Assembly: GCA_965215215.1 (NCBI GenBank)
Contig: OZ244043.1
Coordinates: 4,216,001 to 4,280,000 of the forward strand
Source of the DNA: CALDTK01 sp965215215
Lineage (GTDB): Bacteria > Bacteroidota > Bacteroidia > Chitinophagales > Saprospiraceae
DNA: 64,000 bases
Reading direction: 5' to 3'
The position numbers and the translations under genes are program-made. Shown in pieces: positions 37,284-46,932 of this stretch (its first letter is position 1; every line of letters starts with the position of its first letter). The notes under the pieces are model-generated. The model saw only the letters and a list, made by a program, of their open reading frames with translations. It was not told where the DNA came from and did no database searches.

Positions 37284-37982
37284 CTACACGCGTTCCCAGT
37301 CGCCCTCCCCCATCACCCGACCGCGCTGGCAACGCAGGATTCGCTCGGGGAACTGTTCGATGATCCGGTAGTCGTGCGTGGCGAAGAGCACGGCCATCCC
37401 GTAGCCTTCGGCGAGCTCGCGGACGAGCTGCATGATGTCGTCGGCCGTTTCGGGGTCGAGGTTGCCGGTGGGTTCGTCGGCGAGCAACAGGGGCGGGCGG
37501 TTGAGCAGGGCGCGGGCCACGACGAGGCGCTGCTGCTCGCCGCCGCTGAGCTGGTGGGGCATGTCGTGTCGTTTTGCCGGAAGGCCGACTTGCTCGAGGA
37601 CTTCGTCGATGCGTCGCTCGCGCTCGGCGGGGTGCTCCCAGGCGGTGGCGCGGAGCACGAAGTCGAGGTTGGCGGTCACGCTACGGTCGTAGAGTAGGTT
37701 GAAGTCCTGAAACACGATCCCGAGGGTGCGGCGGAAGGCGGGGATGGTGCGCCGGTCGAGGGCGCGGAGGTCGAAGCCGTTGACCTGGCCCAGGCCCCGT
37801 TTTAGCGGGAGCGCGCCGTAGAGGGTTTTGAGCAAGGTCGACTTGCCGGCGCCGGTGCGGCCGATGAGGTAGGCGAACTCGCCGGCGGCGAGGGAGAAGC
37901 TGAGCTCGGAGAGGACCACGCGCTCCTCCTGTTGCACCACGGCGTCGCGCAGTTCGATGAGGGGGGCGGCGGGCGGCGGCAT
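37284..37982 (-). CDS. ftsE: cell-division ABC transporter ATPase FtsE
   Basis: A 232-aa ABC ATPase with Walker A IGRTGAGKSTLLKT near residue 39, Q-loop VFQDFNLLYDRSV (typical of FtsE), signature LSGGEQQRLVVARAL near 145 and Walker B LLLADEPTGNLDPET. FtsE with FtsX links the divisome to periplasmic wall hydrolases. FtsX is not in this window, so a different ABC system cannot be fully excluded. The gene converges with cdaA. TACTTTAG lies 4 bases before the ATG, a candidate -7 box implying a nearly leaderless transcript. Confidence 0.88.
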   Translation of the reverse strand: MPPPAAPLIELRDAVVQQEERVVLSELSFSLAAGEFAYLIGRTGAGKSTLLKTLYGALPLKRGLGQVNGFDLRALDRRTIPAFRRTLGIVFQDFNLLYDRSVTANLDFVLRATAWEHPAERERRIDEVLEQVGLPAKRHDMPHQLSGGEQQRLVVARALLNRPPLLLADEPTGNLDPETADDIMQLVRELAEGYGMAVLFATHDYRIIEQFPERILRCQRGRVMGEGDWERV

Positions 37983-38094
37983 GGGGCTAAAGTACGGGCG
38001 CGGCGCCCCTATCCTTACTGCTCAATTACAATCCATTAAGGCGCCAGGGGGTTGGGTCTATACCTTTACGAATCGACGTACCCGTATACCGCCC

Positions 38095-38502
38095 ATGAAA
38101 AAGCTCCACCTCATCGCACTCGCGTGCATCGGCGTCGCCGTAACGATCTTCCTGACGGCGGCCGACGACCTGAGCAGCTACGCCACGTTCGCCGAGGCGG
38201 CCGCGGCGGGCACGACCGTGCGGGTGGCGGGTGAGCTCTCCAAGGACCGCGACGTGACCTACGACCCGGAGGAGAACCCGAACTACTTCAGCTTCTTCGT
38301 GAGGGACTCGGAGGGCAAGGAGTCGGAGGTCGTGCTGCTCGCCGCGAAACCGCAGGATTTCGAGATGAGCGAGCAGATCGTGGTCACCGGCGAGATGCAG
38401 GGGGGCGTCTTTCTCGCCTCGGACATGTTGATGAAGTGCCCGAGCAAGTACAAAGACGAGGAGATCTACATCAAGGGCAACAGTTCAGCGGCTAGCTTAT
38501 GA
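38095..38502 (+). CDS. ccmE: cytochrome c maturation protein CcmE, Cys-type
   Basis: A 135-aa heme chaperone of cytochrome c maturation system I, with one N-terminal anchor (LHLIALACIGVAVTIFLTA) and an OB-fold periplasmic domain (TTVRVAGELSKDRDVTYD, FSFFVRDSEGKESEVVLLA, VVTGEMQGGVFLASDML). The heme-binding segment reads KCPSKYKDE: Cys115 takes the place of the classical heme-binding His, with Tyr119 conserved. This is the CxxxY variant described for some other bacteria and archaea. The ATG at 38095 is preferred over an upstream frame because it starts directly before the TM anchor. It overlaps ccmF by 4 bases (ATGA). Confidence 0.93.
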   Translation: MKKLHLIALACIGVAVTIFLTAADDLSSYATFAEAAAAGTTVRVAGELSKDRDVTYDPEENPNYFSFFVRDSEGKESEVVLLAAKPQDFEMSEQIVVTGEMQGGVFLASDMLMKCPSKYKDEEIYIKGNSSAASL

Positions 38503-41393
38503 CTTGGATCACCTACTTGGGCGAGCACCCCGCCGTCGGCACGCTCGGTCAGGCGAGCCTCGCGCTGGCCTTCGTCACGTCGATCCTGGCCGCTTACGCC
38601 GGCTGGCGGGGGACGCAGGAGGAGCGCGCCGGCGTGCTGGACAGTAGGTGGTCGAAGTTAACGGGGGCGAGCTTCGCCGCCATGGGCGTCGGGATCCTGG
38701 TGGCGGCGATCACGCTGTTCACCATCATGACCCAGCGGTACTACGAGTACCAGTACGTGCAGGCGCACGTGAGCGACGACCTACCCTTCCGCTACATCTT
38801 TACGGGCTTCTGGGAGGGGCAAGAGGGGTCGCTGACGCTCTGGGTGTTCTGGCAGTCCGTACTCGGGGGCGTAATCTGGCTCACCGCCGGGCCTTGGCGT
38901 ACCCCGGTGCTGGCCGTGATCGCCTCGGTGCAGGCGGTGTTGCTCTCGATGCTGCAGGGCATCTACCTGCCGATAGGCGAGGGCTTCAAGCTCGGTAGCT
39001 CCCCCTTCCTGCTCCTGCGCGACGTAATCGACGCCCCCATCTTCTCGCAGGCGGATTACGTCGGCCTGCTCGACGGCAAGGGCATCAGCCCGCTGCTGCA
39101 AAACTACTGGATGATCATCCACCCGCCGACGCTGTTCCTCGGGTTCGCGTCCACGGTGGTCCCCTTCGCCTTCGCGGCGGCCGGGCTCTGGTTGGCCGAC
39201 CACAAAGGCTGGTTGCGGCCGGCGTTGCGTTGGTCCCTGTTCTCGGCCGGCATCCTCGGCATCGGCATCCTAATGGGCGGCGCCTGGGCCTACGAGGCAC
39301 TCAACTTCGGCGGTTACTGGGCCTGGGATCCGGTGGAGAACACCTCGCTCGTCCCGTGGCTGCTGCTCGTGGCGGGTATTCACACCAACCTCGTCGCCAA
39401 GGCTACCGGTCACTCGATCCGAAGTACGTACGCCTTCTACATCCTCGGCTTCGTCGGCGTGTTGTACTCGAGCTACCTCACCCGCTCCGGTGCGCTCGGG
39501 GAGACGAGCGTACACGCCTTTACCGAAATGGGGCTGGGCGTTCAGTTGAGCGCTCTGGTGGGCATCTTCGTACTTCTCGGCCTCGGCCTACTCGCTTGGC
39601 GCTGGCGCGGGATCCCGACGAAGCAGCAGGAAGAGACCGTGGGTAGCCGGGAGTTTTGGATGTTCCTCGGCAGCCTCGTACTGCTCTTCAGCGCGGGCAT
39701 GATCACGGCGTCGACCAGCCTACCGGTCGTAAATAAAATTGGGGACGCGCTCGGACTCGAGTTCGGACACCTCACAATCAACGATCCGGTCGAGCACTAC
39801 AACAAGTACCAACTCTGGGTGGGGGTGTTCATGGGCACCTTTACGGCCATCGGGCAGTACCTCCGTTGGCGGGGTCGGTCGTTGCGCGGCGTGACCGCCC
39901 GAGCCATGCTCGTTCGCATGGGCGCCGGCGCGGGTGCCGCCCTCGTGCTGGCCGTACTCACGGGCAGTACCCTGGCCACCGACAGCTGGCAGTTTACCGC
40001 GCTCGCGTTCGCCGGGTATTACGCGCTAATCGCTAACCTCGACTATCTCGTTACCTCCAACGTAAGCCTATGGCAGCGCGCCGGGAGCGTGAGTGCACAC
40101 GTAGGCTTCGGGATGCTCCTCATCGGCGTGCTCTTCTCCGGGCTCAACCAGCACCAGATCTCGCAGAACTCCTTCGCGATGGAGGGTTTGCTGGACAAAG
40201 AGATGATCGGCAAGAACGTGCTTTTGCTCAAAGACCTGCCGATGGTCATCAACGGCTACGAGGTCACTTACCTCTCCGACAGCCTGAAGGGTAACCGCAG
40301 GGACTTCCAAATCAGGTACCGGGAGATGTCGCCGACCGGCGAGTTCGGCAACGAGTTCGTACTGAGTCCCTACGTTCTCTACACCAACGATTTCGAGAAA
40401 ATCGCTTCCGCGAATCCGGACACGAAGCACTACTGGGACCACGACGTGTTTACGCACATCACCGGGCTCGATCCGAGCCACCAGAGCGCCGAACAGGCGC
40501 AGGCGTTTGCCGACAGCCTCGACTTCGAGCGCTACGAGCTTCCTCTCGACGGCAAACCGGCCTCGACCGGGCAATTCGACTTAGCGATCGAGGAAGTGAT
40601 CGACGACCCGGAGCATTCGGACTACGAGCCCGAGGGGGGGGACCTGGCCCTGGGCGTGAAGGTGAGGGTCACGAAGCTCGACTCCGACACCACCGAGAGC
40701 GCTACCGCCGTAGTCGTGTTGCGTGAGAATTTAATCTACAGCTATCCGGCGCAGATCAATTCTTTCAACGCGCGTATCCAGGTACCGGAAGATGCGCTTG
40801 CGGCTCGTTTTGCTTCCGATCAGGACCTCGACTACCGGTCGAAAGACCTAGCGCCGGGGGATACGATCCGGGTCGGCACACAAACCGTGACCTTTACCGG
40901 ATTCGACCGGGCAGCCACCCACCCGAACTACGTGCCCGAGGAAGGGGACGTAGCGGTGAACGCCGTGCTCGACCTGCGTTCGGCCTCGGGAGCGACCGCC
41001 ACGCTCGAACCACTCTACTACATCCGGGGGACCCAACCGGAGCAGCTGAAGGCACACGATCGCCGGAGCGGGATCCACGCCAGGCTCGCCGCCATCGATC
41101 CCGGCAGTGGGAAGGCAACCATCTTGATCGCGCAGGAAGGACCGAGTTCGGTGGCGAAAGTGCCCGTCGAGATCGCCGAGAACGCTTCGCGCAGCGACTA
41201 CGTAGTGCTCGAGGCAACCGTATTCCCGGGCATCAACCTGTTTTGGGCCGGATCGATACTGATGCTGCTGGGGCTACTTATCTCTATGGGCTTCCGCATC
41301 TCGGAAAAGCGCGCCCGCGGGGCTGCGATCATTCAGGATGCTCCGTTGCGGCGATCGGCCCGCCCTAAGCCGGTCGAGCCGGTCGAAGTCTAG
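38499..41393 (+). CDS. ccmF: cytochrome c heme lyase CcmF
   Basis: A 964-aa polytopic membrane protein that ligates heme delivered by CcmE to apocytochrome c. Many TM segments are visible. The tryptophan-rich heme-handling motif GGYWAWDPVENTSLVPWLL lies near residue 274, with conserved His in MIIHPPTLFLGF and later loops. A large soluble region (about 560-920) before the last TM segment is longer than in proteobacterial CcmF (about 650 aa) and probably periplasmic. It is translationally coupled to ccmE and followed after 6 bp by the DUF2520 gene. Confidence 0.95.
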   Translation: MTWITYLGEHPAVGTLGQASLALAFVTSILAAYAGWRGTQEERAGVLDSRWSKLTGASFAAMGVGILVAAITLFTIMTQRYYEYQYVQAHVSDDLPFRYIFTGFWEGQEGSLTLWVFWQSVLGGVIWLTAGPWRTPVLAVIASVQAVLLSMLQGIYLPIGEGFKLGSSPFLLLRDVIDAPIFSQADYVGLLDGKGISPLLQNYWMIIHPPTLFLGFASTVVPFAFAAAGLWLADHKGWLRPALRWSLFSAGILGIGILMGGAWAYEALNFGGYWAWDPVENTSLVPWLLLVAGIHTNLVAKATGHSIRSTYAFYILGFVGVLYSSYLTRSGALGETSVHAFTEMGLGVQLSALVGIFVLLGLGLLAWRWRGIPTKQQEETVGSREFWMFLGSLVLLFSAGMITASTSLPVVNKIGDALGLEFGHLTINDPVEHYNKYQLWVGVFMGTFTAIGQYLRWRGRSLRGVTARAMLVRMGAGAGAALVLAVLTGSTLATDSWQFTALAFAGYYALIANLDYLVTSNVSLWQRAGSVSAHVGFGMLLIGVLFSGLNQHQISQNSFAMEGLLDKEMIGKNVLLLKDLPMVINGYEVTYLSDSLKGNRRDFQIRYREMSPTGEFGNEFVLSPYVLYTNDFEKIASANPDTKHYWDHDVFTHITGLDPSHQSAEQAQAFADSLDFERYELPLDGKPASTGQFDLAIEEVIDDPEHSDYEPEGGDLALGVKVRVTKLDSDTTESATAVVVLRENLIYSYPAQINSFNARIQVPEDALAARFASDQDLDYRSKDLAPGDTIRVGTQTVTFTGFDRAATHPNYVPEEGDVAVNAVLDLRSASGATATLEPLYYIRGTQPEQLKAHDRRSGIHARLAAIDPGSGKATILIAQEGPSSVAKVPVEIAENASRSDYVVLEATVFPGINLFWAGSILMLLGLLISMGFRISEKRARGAAIIQDAPLRRSARPKPVEPVEV

Positions 41394-41399
41394 CTTTCG

Positions 41400-42137
41400 G
41401 TGCGGCACCACGTTATAGGTCTCGGGCGCTGGGGCAGCTGGCTGACCGAACGGCTCGCGGCACTCGGGTTGCCGGTGGTCGGCGTACCCGGGCGTTCGCT
41501 CGAGCTCGAAGATTTAAGGTTCGGGGAGGCCGATTGGTGTTGGCTGTGCGTACCCGACGACCTGCTCCCGAGTTTTGCCGCGAGCATACACGGCCTAAGC
41601 ACACTACCCCGTGTGTTGTTGCACAGCAGTGGAACCGTGCCGTCGATGACCGGGACGGAGCGGATGCGTACGGGGGTGGTGTGGCCGGTGCAGAGTATTT
41701 CCGGCGCGCAGCGACCGGATTGGACAACGCTGCCGCTGGTCTTGCAAGCCCACACAACCGAGTTGACGCACGAGCTCCGCGAGCTCGGGAGCGCGCTCAG
41801 CGGAAGGGACCCAACGGTGCTGAGCACGGACCGCGAGCGCCAGCTGCTCCACTTGGGGGCGGTGCTTACGCAAAACTTCGGGAATTTGCTCTGGCAGTTG
41901 ACCGACGAACTGCTGGCGACGGATGGCCTGGACTACCGTACGTTGCTGCCGCTGGTGACTAACCACCTGGAGAGGCTCACGCGGGAGCGCCCGGCGGCCC
42001 TGCAGACCGGACCCGCTGCGCGGGGGGATTTCGGGACGCTAGCTAAGCACCGGGAGCTACTCGCGGCGGTGCCGGAAACCCAGCGCCTGTACCGCGAGTT
42101 GTCGGCCGCGATCGCGGGCCGCAACCCGAGGAAATAG
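41400..42137 (+). CDS. Rossmann-fold / DUF2520 protein
   Basis: A 245-aa protein with an N-terminal dinucleotide-binding fold (MRHHVIGLGRWGSWLTERL, G-x-G-x-x-G) and a C-terminal helical DUF2520-type domain (LHLGAVLTQNFGNLLWQL, NHLERLTRERPAALQTGPAARGD). Related proteins look like NADP-dependent oxidoreductases, but the reaction is unknown. It starts at GTG 41400, which directly precedes the Rossmann strand; no ATG is available nearby. It carries GCTTACGCAAAAC (41864-41876), one base from the 13-nt form of the dispersed motif. It is the third gene in a close-packed plus-strand run from ccmE. Confidence 0.85.
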   Translation: MRHHVIGLGRWGSWLTERLAALGLPVVGVPGRSLELEDLRFGEADWCWLCVPDDLLPSFAASIHGLSTLPRVLLHSSGTVPSMTGTERMRTGVVWPVQSISGAQRPDWTTLPLVLQAHTTELTHELRELGSALSGRDPTVLSTDRERQLLHLGAVLTQNFGNLLWQLTDELLATDGLDYRTLLPLVTNHLERLTRERPAALQTGPAARGDFGTLAKHRELLAAVPETQRLYRELSAAIAGRNPRK

Positions 42138-42152
42138 CCGCACCTTCGCCCC

Positions 42153-42422
42153 ATGCGCATCGTCGGTGAAGTAGCCCATCCCGTACTCAAGATTACCCTC
42201 ATGCACCACGGGCGTTACCTGTTGAAGCTGGAGGATCGCGACGTGGAGATCACCTACCGCTTCCGGGACGGGGAAGCGGTAAACTCGTTGGACGACGCCA
42301 GGCGCGTGCTCGACTTGGGGTTGTTGCAAGAAGCGGAAACGACGCTGCGCGAGATGTCCGCGGCGAGGAAACGCTACGCGGATAAACCCGCGGGTGAGGC
42401 GGGATTCCCCGTCATTATTTGA
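42153..42422 (+). CDS. small conserved protein, unknown function
   Basis: An 89-aa soluble protein, MRIVGEVAHPVLKITLMHHG followed by a strand-rich core (RYLLKLEDRDVEITYRF) and a charged helical tail. I recall similar short proteins (IVGEI-HP-KITLF pattern) in Bacteroidota, but no function is known to me. The ATG is 15 bp after the DUF2520 stop, and the TGA overlaps the EamA ATG by one base (TGATG), so it is translationally coupled to the transporter. Confidence 0.75.
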   Translation: MRIVGEVAHPVLKITLMHHGRYLLKLEDRDVEITYRFRDGEAVNSLDDARRVLDLGLLQEAETTLREMSAARKRYADKPAGEAGFPVII

Positions 42423-43327
42423 TGGACGAGGCACCCGGGAGGTACAACCAGGTAGGAATACTCCTGGTGTTAGCGGGCGGGATCCTGTTTTCGAGCAAGG
42501 CGATCTTCATCAAACTCGCCTACGCGTACGAGGTGAGTAGCATCTCGTTGCTCGGACTGAGGATGCTCTTCTCGCTACCGTTGTTCCTGGTAATCGGCTA
42601 CAGTCGGCGGCGGCGGGCTAGTTCGGAGGAGGCGCTCCGCGGCGGATACGTCGCGATCATCGCGGCCCTCGGCCTGTGCGGCTACTACGTGGCGAGCTAC
42701 ACCGATTTCCTGGGGCTCCGCTACCTCTCGGCGGGGATGGAACGGGTTATCCTTTTCGTGTACCCTACCCTGGTCCTGTTGATCATGCGCGTGTCGTTCG
42801 GTACGAGGATCCGCCGGATCCAACTCATCGCTACAGCGGTCTGCTACCTGGGGATCGCGGTTGCGTTTAGCGCATCGGACCTGAGGACGGGCTCCAATTT
42901 TTGGCTCGGGGCGGGGTTGGTGTTCGCGAGCGCGCTCGCCTACGCCGGTTTCGTGGTCGGCAACGGGCGACTCGCGCCGCGCTTCGGGAGCGTGCGCTTC
43001 ACCAGCATCGCGATGACGACGGCGGCGCTCGGGGTATTGGCCCACGTGTACCTCTCCGGGAGTCCGCTACTCGGACTGGAGCTACCCGTGTACGCGTACG
43101 GTCTCACCCTGGCGCTCGTTTGCACGGTGCTACCGACGTACATGGTTTCGGAAGGTATCCGCCGGATCGGCGCCGGTGACGCGGCTATCCTCGGCGCGGT
43201 GAGTCCGACGTCTACCATCGTGCTGGAGTACGTGGTGCTCGGCGAGCACATCAACGCCACGCAGGGTTTGGGTGCGTGCCTCGTGGTTGCCGGCGTGGTG
43301 ATCATCGGGCGATCGAGGTCCGGTTGA
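42422..43327 (+). CDS. EamA/DMT-family transporter
   Basis: A 301-aa membrane protein with about 10 TM helices in two EamA halves. The first half opens ILLVLAGGILFSSKAIFIKLAY and includes YYVASYTDFLGLRYLSAGME; the second includes LGAVSPTSTIVLEYVVLGE. DMT family members export or import metabolites such as amino acids, nucleotides or purines; the substrate is unknown. The ATG at 42422 is used rather than the TTG one codon upstream. It lies in the run ccmE-ccmF-DUF2520-small protein-EamA-mscS. Confidence 0.88.
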   Translation: MDEAPGRYNQVGILLVLAGGILFSSKAIFIKLAYAYEVSSISLLGLRMLFSLPLFLVIGYSRRRRASSEEALRGGYVAIIAALGLCGYYVASYTDFLGLRYLSAGMERVILFVYPTLVLLIMRVSFGTRIRRIQLIATAVCYLGIAVAFSASDLRTGSNFWLGAGLVFASALAYAGFVVGNGRLAPRFGSVRFTSIAMTTAALGVLAHVYLSGSPLLGLELPVYAYGLTLALVCTVLPTYMVSEGIRRIGAGDAAILGAVSPTSTIVLEYVVLGEHINATQGLGACLVVAGVVIIGRSRSG

Positions 43328-43374
43328 ACCGGAGTTAGCCGGCGAGGTTGCCCTGTGCACACGAAGCTTGGCAC

Positions 43375-44280
43375 ATGGAAGAAGCGACAACCGATCTCAG
43401 TAATGTCCTCGTTGGGTATTACAACACCTTCATAGCGTACGTACCGCGCATCGCGATCGCGATCATCGTCGTTGCGTTGGGTTACCTGCTCGCGAGTTGG
43501 ATCACCCGGATCGTTCGTTCTCGGCTCGTAGCAAGCACGGACGATCGGATCGCGGCAACCTTCCTGACGGGCGTCGCGCGTATACTGGTTCTGTTCGGCG
43601 TCCTTCTCCTCGCGCTGGAGGTGGCGGGCCTCGGCAACATCGCCGGTGCGTTACTCGGCACGCTCGGTGCGAGCACGCTTATCCTCGGATTCGCCTTTAA
43701 AGATATCGGAGAGAATTTTTTGGCGGGGATCATCCTGGCCTTCTCTCGTCCGTTTTCTATTGGGGATAGTATCGAGGTTGACTCGCTTTTCGGCGTAGTC
43801 CGAGCGCTCAAATTTCGCTACACACACATTAAAACGTTCGACGGGAAAGACGTATTTATCCCGAATGCGGATGTGCTCTCGAATCCGTTGACCAACTACA
43901 CGGCGGACGGATTCATCCGGCAAGAATTTACCGTGGGCATAGCGTACGAAGATGATGTCGACGCGGCGGTTAAGATGTTAGATCGCATGCTATCGGATCA
44001 TCCCCGGGTGATAAACGATCCGCTACACGCGAGTTTTGCGGCAGTGGACGAGCTCGCTGTATCGACGGTGAACATCAAGGTCCGCTTCTGGCTCGAGACG
44101 GAGAATTACCGGCGCGAGGTGCTCGAGGAGCGCGGTAATTTCATCCGGGAGGTCTTGGAGGAGCTAACCGTACAAGGCTTCGGCTTACCGGCCGATATTC
44201 AGGAGTTAAAGTTATACGGTACCCAAAAAGGATTTCCCGTTGAGATCGTAGAGGATAAGACGGTAAAACCGCGGACGTAG
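43375..44280 (+). CDS. small-conductance mechanosensitive channel (MscS family)
   Basis: A 301-aa channel that opens on membrane tension during osmotic downshock. Three TM segments are seen: PRIAIAIIVVALGYLLASWI, ARILVLFGVLLLALEVAGL and the pore helix GALLGTLGASTLILGFAFKD. The beta domain SRPFSIGDSIEVDSLFGVV follows, then the cytoplasmic alpha/beta domain (PLTNYTADGFIRQEFTVGI). The length is typical of short MscS. The ATG at 43375 is favoured over GTG 43348. The second half of the gene (from about 43,700) uses noticeably more A/T at third codon positions than its neighbours. Confidence 0.93.
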   Translation: MEEATTDLSNVLVGYYNTFIAYVPRIAIAIIVVALGYLLASWITRIVRSRLVASTDDRIAATFLTGVARILVLFGVLLLALEVAGLGNIAGALLGTLGASTLILGFAFKDIGENFLAGIILAFSRPFSIGDSIEVDSLFGVVRALKFRYTHIKTFDGKDVFIPNADVLSNPLTNYTADGFIRQEFTVGIAYEDDVDAAVKMLDRMLSDHPRVINDPLHASFAAVDELAVSTVNIKVRFWLETENYRREVLEERGNFIREVLEELTVQGFGLPADIQELKLYGTQKGFPVEIVEDKTVKPRT

Positions 44281-44325
44281 ACCCCGGATCCCATCGTATC
44301 ATCGTGGATACCGATCTCTGTTCGT

Positions 44326-46929
44326 ATGAAGATACTGTTATCCACCTTTTTCGTATTTGTACTTTCGGTGTGCGGCGTTTCCGCTCAAGCTACTATCGAT
44401 CCGCCGACGGCTACCCAGGATGATACGGTCACGGTAACCTTCGACGCAACGCAGGGTGACCGGGGGCTTCTCGATTGCGACTGCGACGTGTACCTACACA
44501 CGGGCCTGATCACGAGCGCGAGTACCTCCGGCAGCGATTGGATGTTCGTCCCGACGGTGTGGGGGGAGGTTGACGACGCCTGGCGAATGACTCCGGTGGG
44601 CCCGAACGTATACGCCATCGACATCGACATTCGGGGCTTCTACGGCTTCCCGGCGGGGACGACCGTCGAATCGCTCGCTTTCGTGTTTCGGGATGCGAAC
44701 GGGTCCCGTGCGGGTAGGGCGGATTCGGGTACCGATATTTTCGTTCCGTTGAGCCCCAGCTCGGATCCCGACCCGGAACCGGACCCCGATCCGAACCCGA
44801 ACCCCGATCCGAACCCGGACCCCGATCCGAACCCGAACCCGAACCCCGGGGACCCCCAGCCGACGGGTCCGGACTTTGGCTACACCGATCTACCGGATGC
44901 CGGCGGGATCGTCAAGCTGCTAGCTCCCCTACGTTCCGAAGCCTACGTGCTCGGGACCTTCAACGATTTTCAGGTCCAGGAGCGGTACAAGATGACACCG
45001 CTCCCCGATGGCTCCGGCTTCGAGTACGAGCTACCCGCCTCGATCACCGACGAGGACTTCGCCTACCAGTACGTGGTGGACGGCTCCCGGGCCTTCGCCG
45101 ATCCGTTCTCCGATTTGGTGCTCGATCCGCCCAACGACGTGGAGATCGAGGAGAACACCTTTCCGGGGATCCCGACTTTCGACAACCTAAACGGCAAGGC
45201 GAGCTGGGTTCGCCGGCGCGACTTCGACTGGCGGAACGACGATACCGCCCGCCAGCCCGCCGAGCGGCTCGTGATCTACGAGCTGCTCGTACGCGATTTC
45301 GTGGCGGCGCACGATTTCCAGACGGTACTCGACTCGCTAGACTACCTGGCGAACCTCGGGATTACGGCAATCGAGCTGATGCCCGTCAACGAATTCGAGT
45401 TTAACAACTCCTGGGGCTACAACCCCATTTTCCACGGCGCTATCGACAAATACTACGGCACGCCCGAGTCGCTCAAGCGATTGATCGACGCCGCCCACGG
45501 TCGTGGGATCCGCGTGCTCTTCGATGTCGTGTACAACCATGCGTTTTCGCAAAACCCGTGGGTCGGTCTCTACCGCGCCGAGACGGACGCCTCCCCGGAT
45601 GGTGCGGGACCTTTCTTCAACCGGCAAGCCCGGCACCCCTTTAACGTGGGTGTCGACTTCAACCACGAGAGTCCGTACACGAAGCTCTACGTCGGGCAGA
45701 CCCTGAGAAAGATCTTCACCGAGTACCACATCGACGGCGTTCGTTTCGACCTGACCAAGGGGTTTACGCAGCGGTTTAGTGCCAACAACGAGGAACTGAG
45801 TGTATTCGATCAGGGTCGCGTAGATATCCTCAAGGGTTACGCGGACTCGATCCGGAGCGTGAAGCCCGACGCGCTCATCATCCTCGAGCACTTCGGGAGC
45901 AACGCGGAGGAGACGGTGCTCAAGGATGACGGCCTCTACCTGTGGGGCGGGGCGGACTTCCAGTTCGCGCAGAACGTAATGGGGTACGAGGAGGAGAGTG
46001 ACCTGTACAGCGTAACCCCCCAGAGTCGCGGTTGGGACCGCGGGCTGGTGGGCTACATGGAAAGTCACGATCAGCAGCGCCAACGGTACAAAGCGTTGGA
46101 GTTCGGCAACGCGAACGAGGACGGGAGCTACTCTACGCGAGATTCGATCGAGAGTCTCGCCCGGATGGAGGCCACCACGGTGATGTTGTACACCGGTCCC
46201 GGCACCCGTATGCTCTGGCAGTTCGGAGAGCTCGGCTACCCCGTCCCGCTACTCGACGAAACCCGCACCGATCGCAAGCCGATCCTCTGGGAGCTTTTCC
46301 AGCAGCCCGCCAACCGTCAACTCTACGACGTGACGGCCGCGATGATCAAGCTCCGTACGATCTACCCGGTATTTACCGAGGGAGAGGGCGACTTCGAGGC
46401 CGGTCTCAACGGCGGGCTCACCAAATCCCTGACGCTTACCCACCCGGAGCTCGACGTGGTCGCGATCGCGAACTTCGACGTGGTCCCGCAAACGATCGGC
46501 GCGTCGTTCCTCGGTCCGGGTACCTACTACGACTACTTCACGGGGGAGAGCTTCGAGATCGCCGGTACCGGCGAGGACTTCCCGCTGGCGCCCGGGGACT
46601 ACCGTCTGCTGACGAGCGAGCGATTACCGTCTCCAGAGATGTTATCGTCGACGGGCTCGCGGCCACCATTACGCCCGTTGAATACAATAGTCGAAGTGAA
46701 CGTGTACCCGAACCCAACGCGCGGTACGGTTAAGATTACGGTGAGCGATGGATCGGTCGGACGCCTGTCCGTGGAACTGTTTAACAGCGTCGGTCAGCTC
46801 GTCGGGCAGGACGAATCCCCCTGCTGCGAGCTGAGCCTACGGCTCGCTGGCTTAGCTGCGGGGACGTACACCGCGCTGGTCAAAACGGCCAGCGGCCAGG
46901 CGGCGGTGCGGAGGGTCGTCCGGGAGTGA
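44326..46929 (+). CDS. exported GH13 alpha-amylase-family enzyme with T9SS sorting domain
   Basis: An 867-aa secreted glycoside hydrolase. Order: signal peptide (STFFVFVLSVCGVSAQ), an N-terminal beta domain with paired Cys (LLDCDCDVYLH), a Pro/Asp/Asn linker encoded by 44764-44848, a CBM48-like domain (GIVKLLAPLRSEAYVLGTFN), and a GH13 barrel. Catalytic candidates are Asp in DGVRFDLTKG (about 474), Glu in LILEHFGS (about 521) and Asp in MESHDQQR (about 582). A C-terminal beta domain and a T9SS type A sorting domain follow (EVNVYPNPTRGTVKITVSDG, LAAGTYTALVK). It should hydrolyse alpha-glucans on or outside the cell. SHD replaces the common NHD motif. The start is the ATG at 44326. Confidence 0.93.
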   Translation: MKILLSTFFVFVLSVCGVSAQATIDPPTATQDDTVTVTFDATQGDRGLLDCDCDVYLHTGLITSASTSGSDWMFVPTVWGEVDDAWRMTPVGPNVYAIDIDIRGFYGFPAGTTVESLAFVFRDANGSRAGRADSGTDIFVPLSPSSDPDPEPDPDPNPNPDPNPDPDPNPNPNPGDPQPTGPDFGYTDLPDAGGIVKLLAPLRSEAYVLGTFNDFQVQERYKMTPLPDGSGFEYELPASITDEDFAYQYVVDGSRAFADPFSDLVLDPPNDVEIEENTFPGIPTFDNLNGKASWVRRRDFDWRNDDTARQPAERLVIYELLVRDFVAAHDFQTVLDSLDYLANLGITAIELMPVNEFEFNNSWGYNPIFHGAIDKYYGTPESLKRLIDAAHGRGIRVLFDVVYNHAFSQNPWVGLYRAETDASPDGAGPFFNRQARHPFNVGVDFNHESPYTKLYVGQTLRKIFTEYHIDGVRFDLTKGFTQRFSANNEELSVFDQGRVDILKGYADSIRSVKPDALIILEHFGSNAEETVLKDDGLYLWGGADFQFAQNVMGYEEESDLYSVTPQSRGWDRGLVGYMESHDQQRQRYKALEFGNANEDGSYSTRDSIESLARMEATTVMLYTGPGTRMLWQFGELGYPVPLLDETRTDRKPILWELFQQPANRQLYDVTAAMIKLRTIYPVFTEGEGDFEAGLNGGLTKSLTLTHPELDVVAIANFDVVPQTIGASFLGPGTYYDYFTGESFEIAGTGEDFPLAPGDYRLLTSERLPSPEMLSSTGSRPPLRPLNTIVEVNVYPNPTRGTVKITVSDGSVGRLSVELFNSVGQLVGQDESPCCELSLRLAGLAAGTYTALVKTASGQAAVRRVVRE
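44764..44848 (+). repeat. degenerate tandem repeat coding a Pro/Asp/Asn linker
   Basis: Six-base units of the type GAYCCG / AACCCS encode alternating DP, EP and NP dipeptides between the N-terminal domain and the CBM48-like domain of the amylase. It is likely length-variable by slippage. Confidence 0.8.
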
Positions 46930-46932
46930 ACC

